Assembly (NCBI GenBank): GCA_963842355.1
Contig: CAWJGC010000011.1
Span: 496,001 to 560,000, forward strand
Source of the DNA: JASHPR01 sp963842355
GTDB taxonomy: Bacteria > Actinomycetota > Actinomycetes > Streptosporangiales > Streptosporangiaceae
Direction of reading: 5' to 3'
DNA length: 64,000 nt
This document shows positions 18,541 to 28,211 of the stretch, one piece after another. The first letter of the stretch is position 1, and each line of letters starts with the position of its first letter. A program made the translations under genes and the position numbers. The notes under the pieces were generated by a model. It was not told the origin of the DNA. It did no database searches and saw only the letters and a program-made list of their open reading frames with translations.

Positions 18541-20059
18541 GGCCGGCTCCCGCGCCCGGCCGGCGGGATGACCGGCAGCCCGGGCGGCGGCCCGCCGGAG
18601 ATGAGACGGCGCAGCGCCGCGGTGTCGAGGTGGTCGGCCACCAGGTCGCCGAGCAAGTCCAGCCGGGCCTCGCGCCGCGCGGCGAAAACGGTGTCCGGCG
18701 CCACCATGAAGTCCCGGCCCGAGAGCGCCGCGACCTCGGTCAGGAACGCCCGCCGGAACGCGTCGCTCTCCAGCGTCCCGTGCCAGGCGGTGCCCCAGAC
18801 GGCGCCCGTCCGGCAGCCGTCAAGGAACGGCTCGGCGCCGGGGTCGCGGGTGACGATCCCGTGGTGGATTTCGTACCCGGCCACGCCCGCGCCGTAGGCC
18901 TTCCCCGCCGTCCGCCCGACCGTCTTCTGCGCCCCGAACGACACCCGCACCGGCAGCACCTCCAGTCCGCCCACCCGGCCCGCGCCGGACTCCACCTCGT
19001 CGTCGATCTCGCGGCCGAGCATCTGGTAGCCGCCGCAGATCCCGAGCACCGGCAGCCCCTTGGCGGCGCGCGCCGTGATCGCCTCGGCCAGCCCCTGGTC
19101 ACGCAGCCAGGCCAGGTCGGCGACGGTCGCCCGGGAGCCGGGCAGCACGACCAGGTCGGCGTCGGCCAGTTCGGCGGGCCCGGTGGCGAAGCGGACCAGC
19201 ACGCCCGGCTCGGCCGCGAGCGCGTCGATGTCGGTGAAGTTGCTGATCCGCGGCAGCCGGACCACGCTGACCCGCAGCACGTCGGCCCCGAGCGGCGGGC
19301 CGCCGATGCCGGACGCCCCGCGTCGAGGTCGAGCGAGTCTTCGGTATCCAGCCAGAGGCGGTCGGTCCAGGGAATTACCCCGAACGTTTCCCGGCCGGTG
19401 AGCTCGCGCAGCATCCGGACTCCGGGTTCGAGGACCTCGCGGGCGCCGCGGAATTTGTTGATCACGAACCCGGCGACGAGCGCCTGGTCAGCGGGCTCGA
19501 GCAGGGCCACGGTGCCGTGCATCGCGGCGAACACCCCGCCCCGGTCGATGTCGCCCACCACGATCACCGGCAGGTCCGCCGCCCGGGCCAGCCCCAGGTT
19601 CGCTATGTCGGTCGCACGCAGGTTGATCTCGGCCGGGCTGCCCGCGCCTTCGCAGATCACCACGTCGTATTCGCGCCGGAGCTGGGCCAGGCTGTCGGTG
19701 GCCACGTGCAGCAGCCGCTCGGCGTGCTCGGCGTGCTCGACCGCGTCGACCTCCCCGACCGGGCTGCCGAGCACCACCACCTGGCTGCGGCCGTCCCCGC
19801 CCGGCTTGAGCAGCACCGGGTTCATCCGCGCGTCGGGCTCGACGCCCGCCGCGGCGGCCTGCATGGCCTGGGCCCGGCCGATCTCCGCGCCGTCGGCCGT
19901 GACGAACGAGTTCAGCGACATGTTCTGCGCCTTGAACGGGGCGACGCGCACCCCCTGCCGGGCCAGCCAGCGGCACAGGCCCGCCGTGAGCACGCTCTTG
20001 CCCGCATCCGAGGTGGTGCCGGCCACCAGAAGCGCCCCGCTCCCCACCCGCCTCCCCAT
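18537..20059 (-). CDS. cobQ: Cobyric acid synthase CobQ, split by a frameshift
   Basis: The N-terminal half (from 20059, VAGTTSDAGKSVLTAGLCRW, then APFKAQNMSLNSFV and EGAGSPAEINLRATDI) is the amido-ligase ATPase domain. The C-terminal half (to 18537, DVLRVSVVRLPRISNFTD, then LGICGGYQMLG with the glutaminase cysteine and YEIHHG) is the type-1 glutamine amidotransferase domain. The two lie in different frames, and the join falls at about 19290-19325, just after LDTEDSLDLDAGRP. One missing base there would restore a normal protein of about 507 residues. All catalytic motifs are intact, so a sequencing error is as likely as a real mutation. The enzyme amidates adenosylcobyrinate a,c-diamide. The ATG at 20059 has AAGGAGG unusually close, so the GTG four codons in is an alternative start. 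Confidence 0.88.
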
Positions 20060-20077
20060 TCCTCCTTTACCTCCCCT

Positions 20078-21049
20078 TCACTGCCTTCGTCCCCCAATCG
20101 CCGCAGCCGACGCAGCCGCAACCGTCGTAGCGATCGTAACCGCGCGGCACAGCCGCACCGCGCGGCGGATGTCGTCCGGCCCGGGCGCGCGCCCCCGGCC
20201 GAGGCGGGGCCGGTGCTCGGTGGCTCCCGCGTAGGCGTTGCTCCCGCCGAGCCGCAGGCCGAGCGCGCCGGCGAACGCGGCCTCGCACCGGCCTGCGTTC
20301 GGGCTGGGATGGCACCCGCCGTACCGCCGCATCGCGCGCCACGCCGGGCCCGGCCTCCCGCCCGCCACCGGCGCGCACGCCGCGGCCAGACCGCCGGCCA
20401 GCCGGGCCGGGGCCCAGTTGGCCACGTCATCGAGCCGGGCCGCCGCCCAGCCGAACCGCGCGTAACGCGGCGACCGGTAGCCGATCATCGCGTCCAGCGT
20501 GTTCACCGCCCGGTAACCGATCAGGCCGGGCAGCCCGGCGAGCACCCCCCACACCAGCGGCGCGACGATCGCGTCGCAGGTGTTCTCCGCGACCGACTCG
20601 ACCGCGGCCCGGGCCAGTTCCCCCTCGTCCAGCCGGGCCGGATCCCGCCCGCACAGGCTCGGCAGGATGGCCCGGGCCGCCGCCAGGTCGCCGGACCGGA
20701 GCGCCCCGGACAGGCGTTCTGCCTCGTGGGCCAGGGAACGCGCCCCGGTCACCGACCACAGGCTCACGGCCGTCGCGGCGAACCGCAGCCACGGCCGGTC
20801 ACGGATCAGCCGCTGCGCGACCACCGCGGGCCCCGCCGCGGCCAGCGCGCACCCGGCCGCGTACGCCGCGCCGCGCCACCGGCTGTCGGCGTAGACTCGA
20901 TCTTGGGTCGCCTGCGCGGCCCGCCCGAACAGTGCCACCGGATGCCCGCGCCGCGGGTCGCCCAGCAGCGCGTCGGCCGCGGCCCCCGCGAGGATGCCCG
21001 CGGCCGCCGGCCAGCACGCCGGGCGAGGCCGGCCGGCAGTAGCTGTCAC
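20078..21049 (-). CDS. cobD: Adenosylcobinamide-phosphate synthase CobD/CbiB
   Basis: This is a 323-residue membrane protein. GILAGAAADALLGDPRRGHPVALFGR is the family start, and LVWGVLAGLPGLIGYRAVNTLDAMIGYRS, DDVANWAPAR and HPSPNAG are conserved blocks. It joins aminopropanol (phosphate) to adenosylcobyrate in the membrane. The start is taken as the GTG at 21047-21049 because the family alignment begins there; the frame is open to 21148. Its stop is 18 bp before cobQ, so cobD, cobQ and the GNAT gene form one minus-strand operon. Confidence 0.92.
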   Translation of the reverse strand: MTATAGRPRPACWPAAAGILAGAAADALLGDPRRGHPVALFGRAAQATQDRVYADSRWRGAAYAAGCALAAAGPAVVAQRLIRDRPWLRFAATAVSLWSVTGARSLAHEAERLSGALRSGDLAAARAILPSLCGRDPARLDEGELARAAVESVAENTCDAIVAPLVWGVLAGLPGLIGYRAVNTLDAMIGYRSPRYARFGWAAARLDDVANWAPARLAGGLAAACAPVAGGRPGPAWRAMRRYGGCHPSPNAGRCEAAFAGALGLRLGGSNAYAGATEHRPRLGRGRAPGPDDIRRAVRLCRAVTIATTVAAASAAAIGGRRQ

Positions 21050-21161
21050 GGGACCCGACAATAGGGAACCCGGCGCCGGTCCCGGCGCCGCGGCCCCGCA
21101 ACTCGCTTGCGCACGCACTGTTGCCCACGCGTGACCTTGGCCGTGCACAATGACAGACCGA

Positions 21162-21235
21162 GCGCCTGTAGCTCAGCCGGATAGAGCAGCTGCCTTCTAA
21201 GCAGCCGGCCGGGGGTTCGAATCCCTCCAGGCGCA
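21162..21235 (+). tRNA. tRNA-Arg (anticodon TCT)
   Basis: This 74-nt cloverleaf has acceptor stem GCGCCTG pairing with CAGGCGC, D arm GTAGCTCAGCCGGATAGAGC, and anticodon stem GCTGC/GCAGC with loop CTTCTAA giving UCU. The T arm GGGGGTTCGAATCCCTC carries the usual TTCGAAT loop, and the discriminator is A. CCA is not encoded. Accessory DNA begins directly downstream and a decayed copy of its 3' half lies at 25714-25775. Confidence 0.95.
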
Positions 21236-21339
21236 CTCATAAGCCGTCTGACCTGGAAAAACACATCGGCCCTTCGCATCCGGCGGCATGGCTGCCGTTC
21301 AGTGCAGATAGTCATCACTATTCAGCAAGGCATCCCCGA

Positions 21340-21430
21340 GAAACCACACCCTACCTGCGAAAACACGGCCGGGCCGTGCCGCGCCGGGTAGCTACAGCGC
21401 TCCCGCAGCAGATAACTGGATAACTTCGTG
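21340..21430 (+). repeat. Dispersed repeat R1, copy a
   Basis: This roughly 90-bp sequence begins GAAACCACACCCTACCTGCG and contains GTAGCTACAGCGCTCCCGCA and then GCAGATAACTGGAT. A second long copy lies at 27520-27611 (same opening with one change, then the same core) and a short copy of the core at 23726-23766. No transposase or terminal repeat is associated. The role is unknown. Confidence 0.7.
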
Positions 21431-21543
21431 TGTCCTGGACAACCGCGGGTTGGAATCGTGCCGGTCGCGGGCGCGCGAGCCGGATCGAGCCTCCGTCGTC
21501 CACTGCTGCGTGGAGGCCAGACCCGCGCGGTACCCGCCGTCCT

Positions 21544-22284
<741 letters not shown>

Positions 22285-22947
22285 CGGATCACCGGGAGAC
22301 GTCGTAGGTCAGGTGCGTCGCAGTTGATGTCGAGATTGCGCTCCGCTGCGACGAACGCGGGCTTGCCGACCTCGCCGGCGCCGTAGCCGGACGTGTCGTC
22401 CCGGCCTTTCGGCCCGTCGGCAACGTCGAAGAGGTGGCGGCCGAGGACGACGGTTCTGGGAGGCTTCACCACGCAGCGCTGGCAGGCGAGCCGGGTTCAC
22501 CGGGCAGGCCGAGGGGGCCGCCCGGAGGCGGCCCCCTCGGTGTGTCAAAAGGTCCGGACTGTCTTGGAGTCCGAGATTATGACTGCAGGCACGGGTTGTC
22601 GGACAGGATGTTTCTGAAATCCTGGTAGGAGTTCGCGCTGCTGCCGCCCTAGGCTGTCCCACGTGTCGTGGCGGACGTATACGACCGCGGACGCGGCGGG
22701 AACCGTCCCAGCGAGCATGCCCGTGACGCCCGGTGGAGCATCGAGGGGAAACTCGTCGTACTGGAAGGTCGATCCGCCAGCAGCATCGGTGGCGATCCTG
22801 GTGCTCTTCCCAAATCGGGATATGCCCGGCCCGAAAAGGCCGAAGGTCGCATATGCGTCTCCCCGGGCCGCGCCTAACAGCCGCGGATATATATCGTTGG
22901 ATGCAAACTGAACAGACCCATCAAGGTCGAGCGCGAGGCGGTGAGCA
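22285..22947. other. 663 bp without a recognised gene
   Basis: A 63-codon minus-strand frame (22281-22472, GTG start) ends with its TGA overlapping the hydrolase ATG, but its protein resembles nothing I know. A longer minus-strand frame (22545-23042) runs into the cupin gene and has no recognisable motif. The only strong structure is the hairpin at 22509-22540. Confidence 0.5.
22509..22540. terminator. Perfect 14-bp GC hairpin
   Basis: CCGAGGGGGCCGCC (22509-22522), loop CGGA, and the exact complement (22527-22540) form a very stable stem. It is followed on the plus strand by TGTGTCAAAA. It looks like a transcription terminator for a gene no longer recognisable. Confidence 0.6.
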
Positions 22948-23355
22948 GTGTCGGCGCAGGGTGACAACATGATCGAGAACCCGAGATCAGGAGAACGCGT
23001 CGAGTTCGTGTCGGAGACATCCGAAGCCCTGACCATGATCACGACTTGGACGCGGCCCGGTCACCGGACCACCGAGCACATCCACCCGAACATGGAGGAA
23101 CAATTCGAGGTGCTCGAGGGCCGGGCAGCGTTTGTCGTCGATGGCATCGAGGTCATGGCTACAGCCGGTGAGATCGTCATTGCCCGGCCGGGAAGTCGTC
23201 ACCTTGCCTGGAATCCCACCGACGCACCTGTGCGCGTGAAGATCGAGATGCACCCTGGTTTGCGATGGGCGGAGTTCACCCGCCGGTTCTTTCGAGGGGA
23301 TGATCCAATACAACTCCTCCACGAATACAGCGCCGAGGTCATCCTCCCGTCGTAA
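22948..23355 (+). CDS. Cupin-domain protein
   Basis: This is a 135-residue single-cupin protein (128 if the ATG at 22969 is used). Cupin motif 1 is HRTTEHIHPNMEEQFEVLEG, with the His, His and Glu metal ligands. Motif 2 is IARPGSRHLAWNPTD, with the last His. It probably binds a divalent metal, and the reaction is unknown. Its region also holds a second cupin gene, a TetR regulator and a carboxymuconolactone decarboxylase-like gene. Confidence 0.8.
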   Translation: MSAQGDNMIENPRSGERVEFVSETSEALTMITTWTRPGHRTTEHIHPNMEEQFEVLEGRAAFVVDGIEVMATAGEIVIARPGSRHLAWNPTDAPVRVKIEMHPGLRWAEFTRRFFRGDDPIQLLHEYSAEVILPS

Positions 23356-23825
23356 CGAGTGTTCCGCGTGGCGGCTACCTGAGACCGCAAAGCGGATGCC
23401 TAGCCGGGCAGCAACACCGTCTGGGCGGCGTCTCGGCAGCGAAAGCCTAACTGTCGAGCCCGTCGCCCAGGAAAGCCAGCCCACGACACGACCGACTGAT
23501 GCAGCGGGCCAACCGATGACTTTCGACCATCACCGAAGTCCATACGGCGACGCCCCGAGACCGCTAATTTCATATGTTCCGCCCGCCCCAGCCCGATAGC
23601 GCCTCGCGAAGCGACCGCGGCCGGGGGCCGAGGCTCGCAGGCCTGGAGAGGGCTCGCGGACCACGGGTAGCCTCGGCCGCCTCCATCAAGATCTGAGGAA
23701 CTCCACCAGCACCGGCACGGTCGCCAGCTACAGCGCTCACGCAGCAGATAACTGGATGACTTCCTGCAGCGCGCTCGCACCGTGTGTCGTGCCTGGCGTC
23801 TTGCGGGTAAAGGCGCTGACTGGTC
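23356..23825. other. 470 bp without a recognised gene
   Basis: No open frame here has recognisable motifs. The stretch contains the short copy of repeat R1 (23726-23766) near its right end and otherwise looks like decayed sequence. Confidence 0.5.
23726..23766 (+). repeat. Dispersed repeat R1, short copy c
   Basis: AGCTACAGCGCTCACGCAGC followed by AGATAACTGGATGACTTCCT matches the core of R1 at 21390-21427 with few changes. The outer part of R1 is absent. Confidence 0.65.
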
Positions 23826-24464
23826 TTACTGCGACCCTTTGAAGTCGTGAAGCGCTATACGCAGGAGCGCACCGGCCGCCCATTCAAGCGTCGCGACGAT
23901 TTCTTCGTCGTCATCGAGGCCGGCAGAGTCTTTCATCGCGATGAGGGCTTCGGTGCCGAGGGTGAGCGCGAGAGCGCACCGCAGCCGCTTGCGGCCTGAC
24001 TCGCCCAGTTGTTCGCCAAGTGGCCTCAGTGCTTCGTCGATATATCGCATCCGGCGGCCAGCTCGCACGGGTGTGTGATTGCCGTCAGGTTGGTTCGTGA
24101 GCCAGGTGTCCATGTATACGCGCTCGCCCGTGCGGATCAGTGCCTCGTCAGACAGCATGGCCGGCGTCATGGTGCGGACGAGAGCCGCTAGTCGTTGTGC
24201 GGCATCGTCGGTCGGGAAGCTGGCGACCAGATCCTCGACCGGCTTCATCAGGGCCTCCACGTTGACGACGTCCAGGAGCAGTGATTCCTGCGTGGGGAAG
24301 TACCGGTAGGCGGTCGCCCGCGACACCAGCGCCCGTTCGGCAGCCTCGGCCACGGTCGGGGGCCTGCCTTCGCGCATCAACGCCGTCGCGGCCTCGATGA
24401 TGGCGGCCCGGGTCCTGTTCCTCTGATTGTGGTTGGGACGAACGTCTTGACGTGAGACTGTCAT
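23826..24464 (-). CDS. TetR-family transcriptional regulator
   Basis: This is a 212-residue repressor. The N-terminal helix-turn-helix spans about residues 17-63, with RAAIIEAATALMREG and PTVAEAAERALVSRATAYRYFPTQESLL; the recognition helix is SRATAYRYF. The C-terminal ligand-binding domain has no close hallmark. It is divergent from the frameshifted cupin gene at 24520, and the 55-bp gap contains a 7-bp inverted repeat likely to be its operator. It probably represses itself and the cupin gene. Confidence 0.88.
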   Translation of the reverse strand: MTVSRQDVRPNHNQRNRTRAAIIEAATALMREGRPPTVAEAAERALVSRATAYRYFPTQESLLLDVVNVEALMKPVEDLVASFPTDDAAQRLAALVRTMTPAMLSDEALIRTGERVYMDTWLTNQPDGNHTPVRAGRRMRYIDEALRPLGEQLGESGRKRLRCALALTLGTEALIAMKDSAGLDDDEEIVATLEWAAGALLRIALHDFKGSQ

Positions 24465-24497
24465 CTCAATATGATATCACTATCGCGAAGTGAGATG
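24462..24497. promoter_or_regulatory. Candidate TetR operator
   Basis: CATCTCA (24462-24468) and TGAGATG (24491-24497) form a perfect 7-bp inverted repeat with a 22-bp spacer containing ATATGATATCACTATCGCG. It overlaps the start of the TetR gene and lies between it and the divergent cupin. The AT-rich spacer could hold both promoters. Confidence 0.5.
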
Positions 24498-24519
24498 CTA
24501 GTACCGACAGGGGAAGACA

Positions 24520-24971
24520 GTGTCCACACCACCGGTGATAGTTACATCCAAGGACCGCCCGCAGGCACTCAAGGTCGTCGGCGAGGGGATCACCGTTCTC
24601 GCCGATGGCGCGACGACGGGAAGCTATGAGATCTTCCACCAGGCCGGGCCCGAAGGCAGCGGCCCTCCTCCCCACAACCACCCCTGGACGAGGCGTTCTA
24701 CGTGCTCGCCGGACAGGTCATATTCGGGGTCGAGGGCGACGAGAGCTTGGTCGCCTCGCCGGGCACCCTGGTGCACATCCCGGGCGGGTCGACGCACTGG
24801 TTCCGATTCGGTCCAGGTGGCGGCCAGATGATCTCGATGACGTCGCGGGCCGGCGCTGCCGCGTTCTTCACCGAGGTCGACCGCGAGGTCTCGCCGACGG
24901 AGCCAGACTTCGGAACCTTGCTGAGGGTCGCATCATCGCACGGCCTGACAGTGCCGCTCCCTGCGAGCTAA
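24520..24971 (+). CDS. Cupin-domain protein, frameshifted
   Basis: The N-terminal frame (GTG start, VVGEGITVLADGATTGSYEIF, then PPPHNHPW) and the C-terminal frame (FYVLAGQVIFGVEGDE, HIPGGSTHWFRFG) are two parts of one 150-residue cupin. The break is at about 24686-24690: reading CCCTGGGACGAGG instead of the given CCCTGGACGAGG restores the motif HNHPWDEAFYVLAG. One missing G is therefore the whole lesion. Metal-ligand histidines (HNH, and HWF) are intact. The start is 55 bp from the divergent TetR gene. Confidence 0.8.
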
Positions 24972-25055
24972 CCCTCGACAGACGGCTGGGAGCCCGAGAA
25001 CGTGAGGTCCGCCCGCGCCTTGGTTGGCCTGACCTGCGACCTCGGTTCCAGGCGC

Positions 25056-25451
25056 TCAGCTGGGACGACGCAACACGCCCTCGGCCAGGAGTGCCTCATG
25101 CGCGGCCCGGAACGCCTGGCGCCCGGCTGGTGTGCCGCAGTACACGGTGGCGTGAATCAGTATCTCCTTGATCTCGTCGACCGATACGCCGGTAGCGATC
25201 GCGCCCTTGACGTAGATGCCCAGCTCGTCGGGCCGCCCAAGCGCCGTCAAGATCGCAAGATTCAGCATGCTCCGTGTCTTGCGATCCAGACCTGGCCTGC
25301 TCCACGCGTACCCCCACGCCCACTCAGTCACGACGCGCTGGAAGGCCATCATGAACTCGTCGGTGTCGGCGAGGTTCGCGTCGACGTACTCGGCGCCCAG
25401 GACATCCCGCCGCGCTTGAAGGCCCCTGTCGAACAGTTCGCTCTCAGCCAT
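25056..25451 (-). CDS. Carboxymuconolactone decarboxylase family protein (PcaC-like)
   Basis: This is a 131-residue all-helical CMD protein. LDRKTRSMLNLAILTALGRPDEL and IKEILIHATVYCGTPAGRQAF are the family core, with the conserved cysteine-lacking HATVYCGTP segment of 4-carboxymuconolactone decarboxylases. PcaC members act in protocatechuate breakdown, but no other pca gene is present, so the substrate is open. The ATG at 25449-25451 has GGAG 9 nt upstream, which decides against the longer frame to 25544. Confidence 0.85.
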   Translation of the reverse strand: MAESELFDRGLQARRDVLGAEYVDANLADTDEFMMAFQRVVTEWAWGYAWSRPGLDRKTRSMLNLAILTALGRPDELGIYVKGAIATGVSVDEIKEILIHATVYCGTPAGRQAFRAAHEALLAEGVLRRPS

Positions 25452-25604
25452 GGTGGGTGACTCCTTCCCGAGTGCCGGCCGGCACCGATGCGAGGCTACG
25501 GCTGGCGCGGACGGCGGGCTGATCACCGTTGACCTCGACGTCACCCTCTAGCATCGTTCCTGGTTCTGTCCATCTCCGCCCTGCCTGGCGCGGTACCCTG
25601 AGCC

Positions 25605-25690
25605 AGGTATGGGCGGGAGACTGGTCTGCCGGAAGGACGGTTTCAGCCGACCCCATCGGTGAGCAGATAACTTGGGCTATGACGCTCGGC
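25605..25690 (+). repeat. Dispersed repeat R2, copy a
   Basis: This roughly 85-bp sequence ends in a block of 25 bp (25662-25686, AGCAGATAACTTGGG... GACGCT) that is identical to 39065-39089. The preceding 55 bp (GGTCTGCCGGAAGGAC and onward) also match 39010-39064 loosely. It shares AGCAGATAACT with repeat R1. Confidence 0.7.
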
Positions 25691-25713
25691 TGTGAGGTGC
25701 GTTTTGCTGGTGG

Positions 25714-25775
25714 CTACGGCGCTCAGACGGGGATAGCAACTTCTAAGAAGCCGGCCAGGGGTTCAATCCCAGATC
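25714..25775 (+). pseudogene. Decayed tRNA-Arg(TCT) copy
   Basis: The stretch GCTCAGACGGGGATAGCA, then CTTCTAAGAAGCCGGCC, then AGGGGTTCAATCCCA follows the D arm, anticodon loop and T arm of the intact tRNA-Arg at 21162. In the 3' half it matches at about 27 of 31 positions, with one base lost in the T loop. The acceptor stem is gone. It probably marks an old attachment site of DNA integrated at the tRNA-Arg gene. Confidence 0.65.
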
Positions 25776-25909
25776 CCAATGCCGCTGGGTGACCCTGGTG
25801 ACGGGGCACGTGACCGGCACTGCGTGGCTCTTCAAGACCGCCACATGATAACTTGAGCTGTACGTATCAGATTCAGACGTCTGAACGTCGGTGAGGTCGA
25901 GGAGCGGCT

Positions 25910-26500
25910 ATGGTCTGGTACGCTGTCTTGACAATTATTGGCTCTGTGTTAGTTATTGCTTCGACCATTGTAACTGGGTACCTTCTTGATCGCATAGACC
26001 GGGCTGGGGCTAAGCTAGACGAAGATATATTGGCGATAGAAGGGAATCGCCAATTTGGCGTCGATTACATGCAGTATGGCTATACCAAAGCGAATCATGC
26101 ACAGACACTTCTGGCACTACTTCAGTGTACCGATCCACCAGCCATCGTAACCAGCCGCTGGATTCAAGAGCTGGTTACGGATATTGTTGGCTCAATAGCA
26201 GACCGCAATAGTGCCGCTACAGGAGAGGCTCCTTCAGATATACGGATGAGACATTGGAGCGATCTCGCAGCCAAGGCTGAGTCAGGAGATGGCTCAGCCT
26301 TTAATGAGCTCTCCAAGATTTCTCAGGAATTGCTTGTGGACTGGGCTAAGAGAAACAACGAGATCGTGCAGAAACGGAATAGCCTCAGAATCGAGAAGGC
26401 GAAAGTGCAGAGAAAGAGCGAGCGATATCGATCAAGAGCGATAGCCCTTCAGATAATGGGACTTATCTTGGTGCTCATTGCAAATCTGGTAAAAGGCTGA
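25910..26500 (+). CDS. Orphan two-TM protein with coiled coil
   Basis: I do not recognise this 196-residue protein. It has an N-terminal membrane helix (about 4-26, VLTIIGSVLVIASTIVTGYLL), a soluble middle of mixed helices, a basic coiled-coil stretch (about 142-175, NEIVQKRNSLRIEKAKVQRK), and a C-terminal membrane helix (about 178-193, IMGLILVLIANLV). The start ATG has GAGGAGCGG just upstream. Its base composition is far less GC-rich than its neighbours, with many A/T-ending codons, which points to recent transfer. It sits between decayed tRNA-Arg and tRNA-Gly fragments next to a ubiquitin-like gene. Confidence 0.75.
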   Translation: MVWYAVLTIIGSVLVIASTIVTGYLLDRIDRAGAKLDEDILAIEGNRQFGVDYMQYGYTKANHAQTLLALLQCTDPPAIVTSRWIQELVTDIVGSIADRNSAATGEAPSDIRMRHWSDLAAKAESGDGSAFNELSKISQELLVDWAKRNNEIVQKRNSLRIEKAKVQRKSERYRSRAIALQIMGLILVLIANLVKG

Positions 26501-26607
26501 CCGGCGGGCATCCTGCCTCCACAAGCTGCCGTTGACCATCTGCTGAGCTCACTGTCACGTCTAATGCCGCAGTCGGCACCTTATCCCCAGCTGGACCGCA
26601 TTCCCGT

Positions 26608-26940
26608 CTATGAGCCGGTCTCTATCTCCATGATTCTCTGCGCCAGGGCCGGGATCGACTCTTTGTCCGCCGAATCAGTGAGCAGCAGGATATCGCCGTC
26701 ACTTACCTTTTGTTCGTCGTATTCACGATCAGGCCTCAGGATTTTTCGCTGTCGCATGCTGTAGAGAACCCTTGGCTCCTTAGTGCGCATGCCTGGAGGT
26801 ATTCTGAGTGCATCGTCCAAGACCGGTGAGGTCATATGCTCCGGCTTATGGTGTGTCCATATTGTGAGGTCAATCGGGCCGAGGTATGTGTTTCCGAGCG
26901 CAACTAGCAATTTGACCTTCAGCTCTTTCTGTTCCCTCAT
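26608..26940 (-). CDS. Ubiquitin-like beta-grasp protein (putative)
   Basis: From the ATG at 26940 this is a 110-residue protein; the frame is open to 27054. The pattern MREQKELKVKLLVALG (first beta strand), a central segment with RVLYSMRQRKILRPDREYDEQ, and VSDGDILLLTDSADK matches the YukD/ubiquitin-like layout, in which a 'gap then DGDxLxL' strand ends the grasp. There is no di-glycine tail, so a conjugated modifier is not supported. Codon use is lower in GC than that of the surroundings. It faces the two-TM orphan gene convergently. The fold assignment is from pattern only. Confidence 0.45.
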   Translation of the reverse strand: MREQKELKVKLLVALGNTYLGPIDLTIWTHHKPEHMTSPVLDDALRIPPGMRTKEPRVLYSMRQRKILRPDREYDEQKVSDGDILLLTDSADKESIPALAQRIMEIETGS

Positions 26941-27157
26941 CTTGAGCCCCCATTCGAAGCAGCGATTTCCGGATCCGCTCAAAGCATAGATTCCCATCCG
27001 AGCCGCCGACCACTCCCTACCTGCCCGAGGGGCCCGTACGCGAGGCTGCGGCATCTGGGCGCCCGCCGCAAGATTATATGAGAGACCTGATGAGCAAACT
27101 GGCCCATGAGAAGCGGGAACTGCCGCCCACGGTACCTCTGACCTGCGTATTTGTCTA

Positions 27158-27207
27158 GAGCGGGTGACGGAATCGAACGCGCGCTATCGGCTTAGGAAGT
27201 CGATGTC
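27158..27207 (-). pseudogene. Decayed 3' half of tRNA-Gly (TCC-like)
   Basis: Read on the minus strand this gives ATCGACTTCCTAAGCCGATAG, then CGCGCGTTCGATTCCGTCA and CCCGCTC. It follows the anticodon arm (loop CTTCCTA), T arm (GTTCGATTC) and acceptor 3' strand of a bacterial tRNA-Gly, with one base missing in the T stem. The 5' half is absent. Such fragments are typical of att sites left by integrative elements. Confidence 0.6.
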
Positions 27208-27891
27208 ATTAACTGTTCGTGACTTGCGGATGCCGTCACCTGCTCCGATATGATTGATCTTCTGCAAGTGACCGCGGTTGACTCTCGCTGCCCGTCCTGA
27301 CTTGAACGCAGGCGGGCACGCACCTGATCTGATGCCCTGGGGTCCAGTCTCGAAAGTCAATTCCGGCCCCCGCTCGACGGCTGCAGCCTGCGCCTGTCTC
27401 GCGGGGAGGTAATCACTTTCCCGATCGCGCCGATCACGGTGATGGCCCGGGTCGCTATTGGCTGCGGCGGCTACCGCCTCTCAGGCAGTTGGTCACTATG
27501 CTCAGCCCGGGCTCCCTGGGAAACCACATCCTACCTGCGAAAACACGACGGGACCGTACCCTCGCCGTGTAGCTACAGCGCTCCCACAGCAGGTAACTGG
27601 ATCTTCTCGTGCTGCCCGCGAACCCCAAGGCCACACTGCAGGCAGGCTGCTCCGGGCCTTCCCCGAGCCGCGCATTGCGGCGATCAACACCCTGATGCGT
27701 TCGGCAAGACCTCAGGGTCAAGTGGGGGAACTTCCCGATGATTTGGTCGATCGGGAAGGAACAGACTAGAGCCACGGCTGCGGGATGGAAATGTTCCTCC
27801 GACCTGGGACCCCAGTGCCCGCCAAGCCGATCGGCAGGCGGACAGCCTTGCTGGTTCGCGGTCAGAGCGTTGGCCGGATTAGGAGGACCTT
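27208..27891. other. Non-coding stretch with repeat R1
   Basis: No frame here has recognisable motifs. Repeat R1 copy b occupies 27520-27611. AGGAGG at 27881-27886 is the ribosome site of the lipoprotein-like fragment that follows. Confidence 0.5.
27520..27611 (+). repeat. Dispersed repeat R1, copy b
   Basis: GAAACCACATCCTACCTGCG, then GTAGCTACAGCGCTCCCACA and GCAGGTAACTGGATC, aligns end to end with copy a at 21340-21430 at roughly 85% identity by eye. Confidence 0.7.
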
Positions 27892-28098
27892 GTGCATACG
27901 AAGCGGCCCGTACCCGTGTCGGCCACAGCCGCGCTTGCGGGTGTTCTCGTGTTGCGCGGATGCGCGTCGGCTGCAACTACGACTTCGACGTCTTGGAGCC
28001 CGGGCGCGACTACCCACCGTCTGGCGATCCGGCCGGTCCTCAGGCCTGCCTGGTGCGCCTCACCGGGCGGCCACAGATGGCTTGAGCCGGGCCGCTAG
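27892..28098 (+). pseudogene. 5' fragment of a lipoprotein gene
   Basis: A GTG with an ideal AGGAGG 5 nt upstream opens a 68-codon frame. Its start is a signal peptide ending in a lipobox-like LVLRGC (cysteine near residue 24), followed by a Thr/Ser-rich stretch typical of mature lipoprotein N termini. After about residue 40 the sequence turns into Arg/Pro-rich noise and stops. The 3' part was probably lost by deletion or by insertion of the mobile DNA that begins about 20 bp downstream. Confidence 0.4.
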
Positions 28099-28211
28099 TA
28101 AGGCAGCGCACTTGGCACCGTGAGCTGGGCGAAGGGGCCCGGCGTGGTTGATGTGGCCTTGTTACCGGATGGGCCGATGTGAGCGCAGCCGCCTCGTGAT
28201 CATGCCTGTGT

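Noticed and set aside
22545..23042. 165-codon minus-strand gene
   Set aside because: It has no recognisable motif, overlaps the start of a clear cupin gene, and no start signal supports it.
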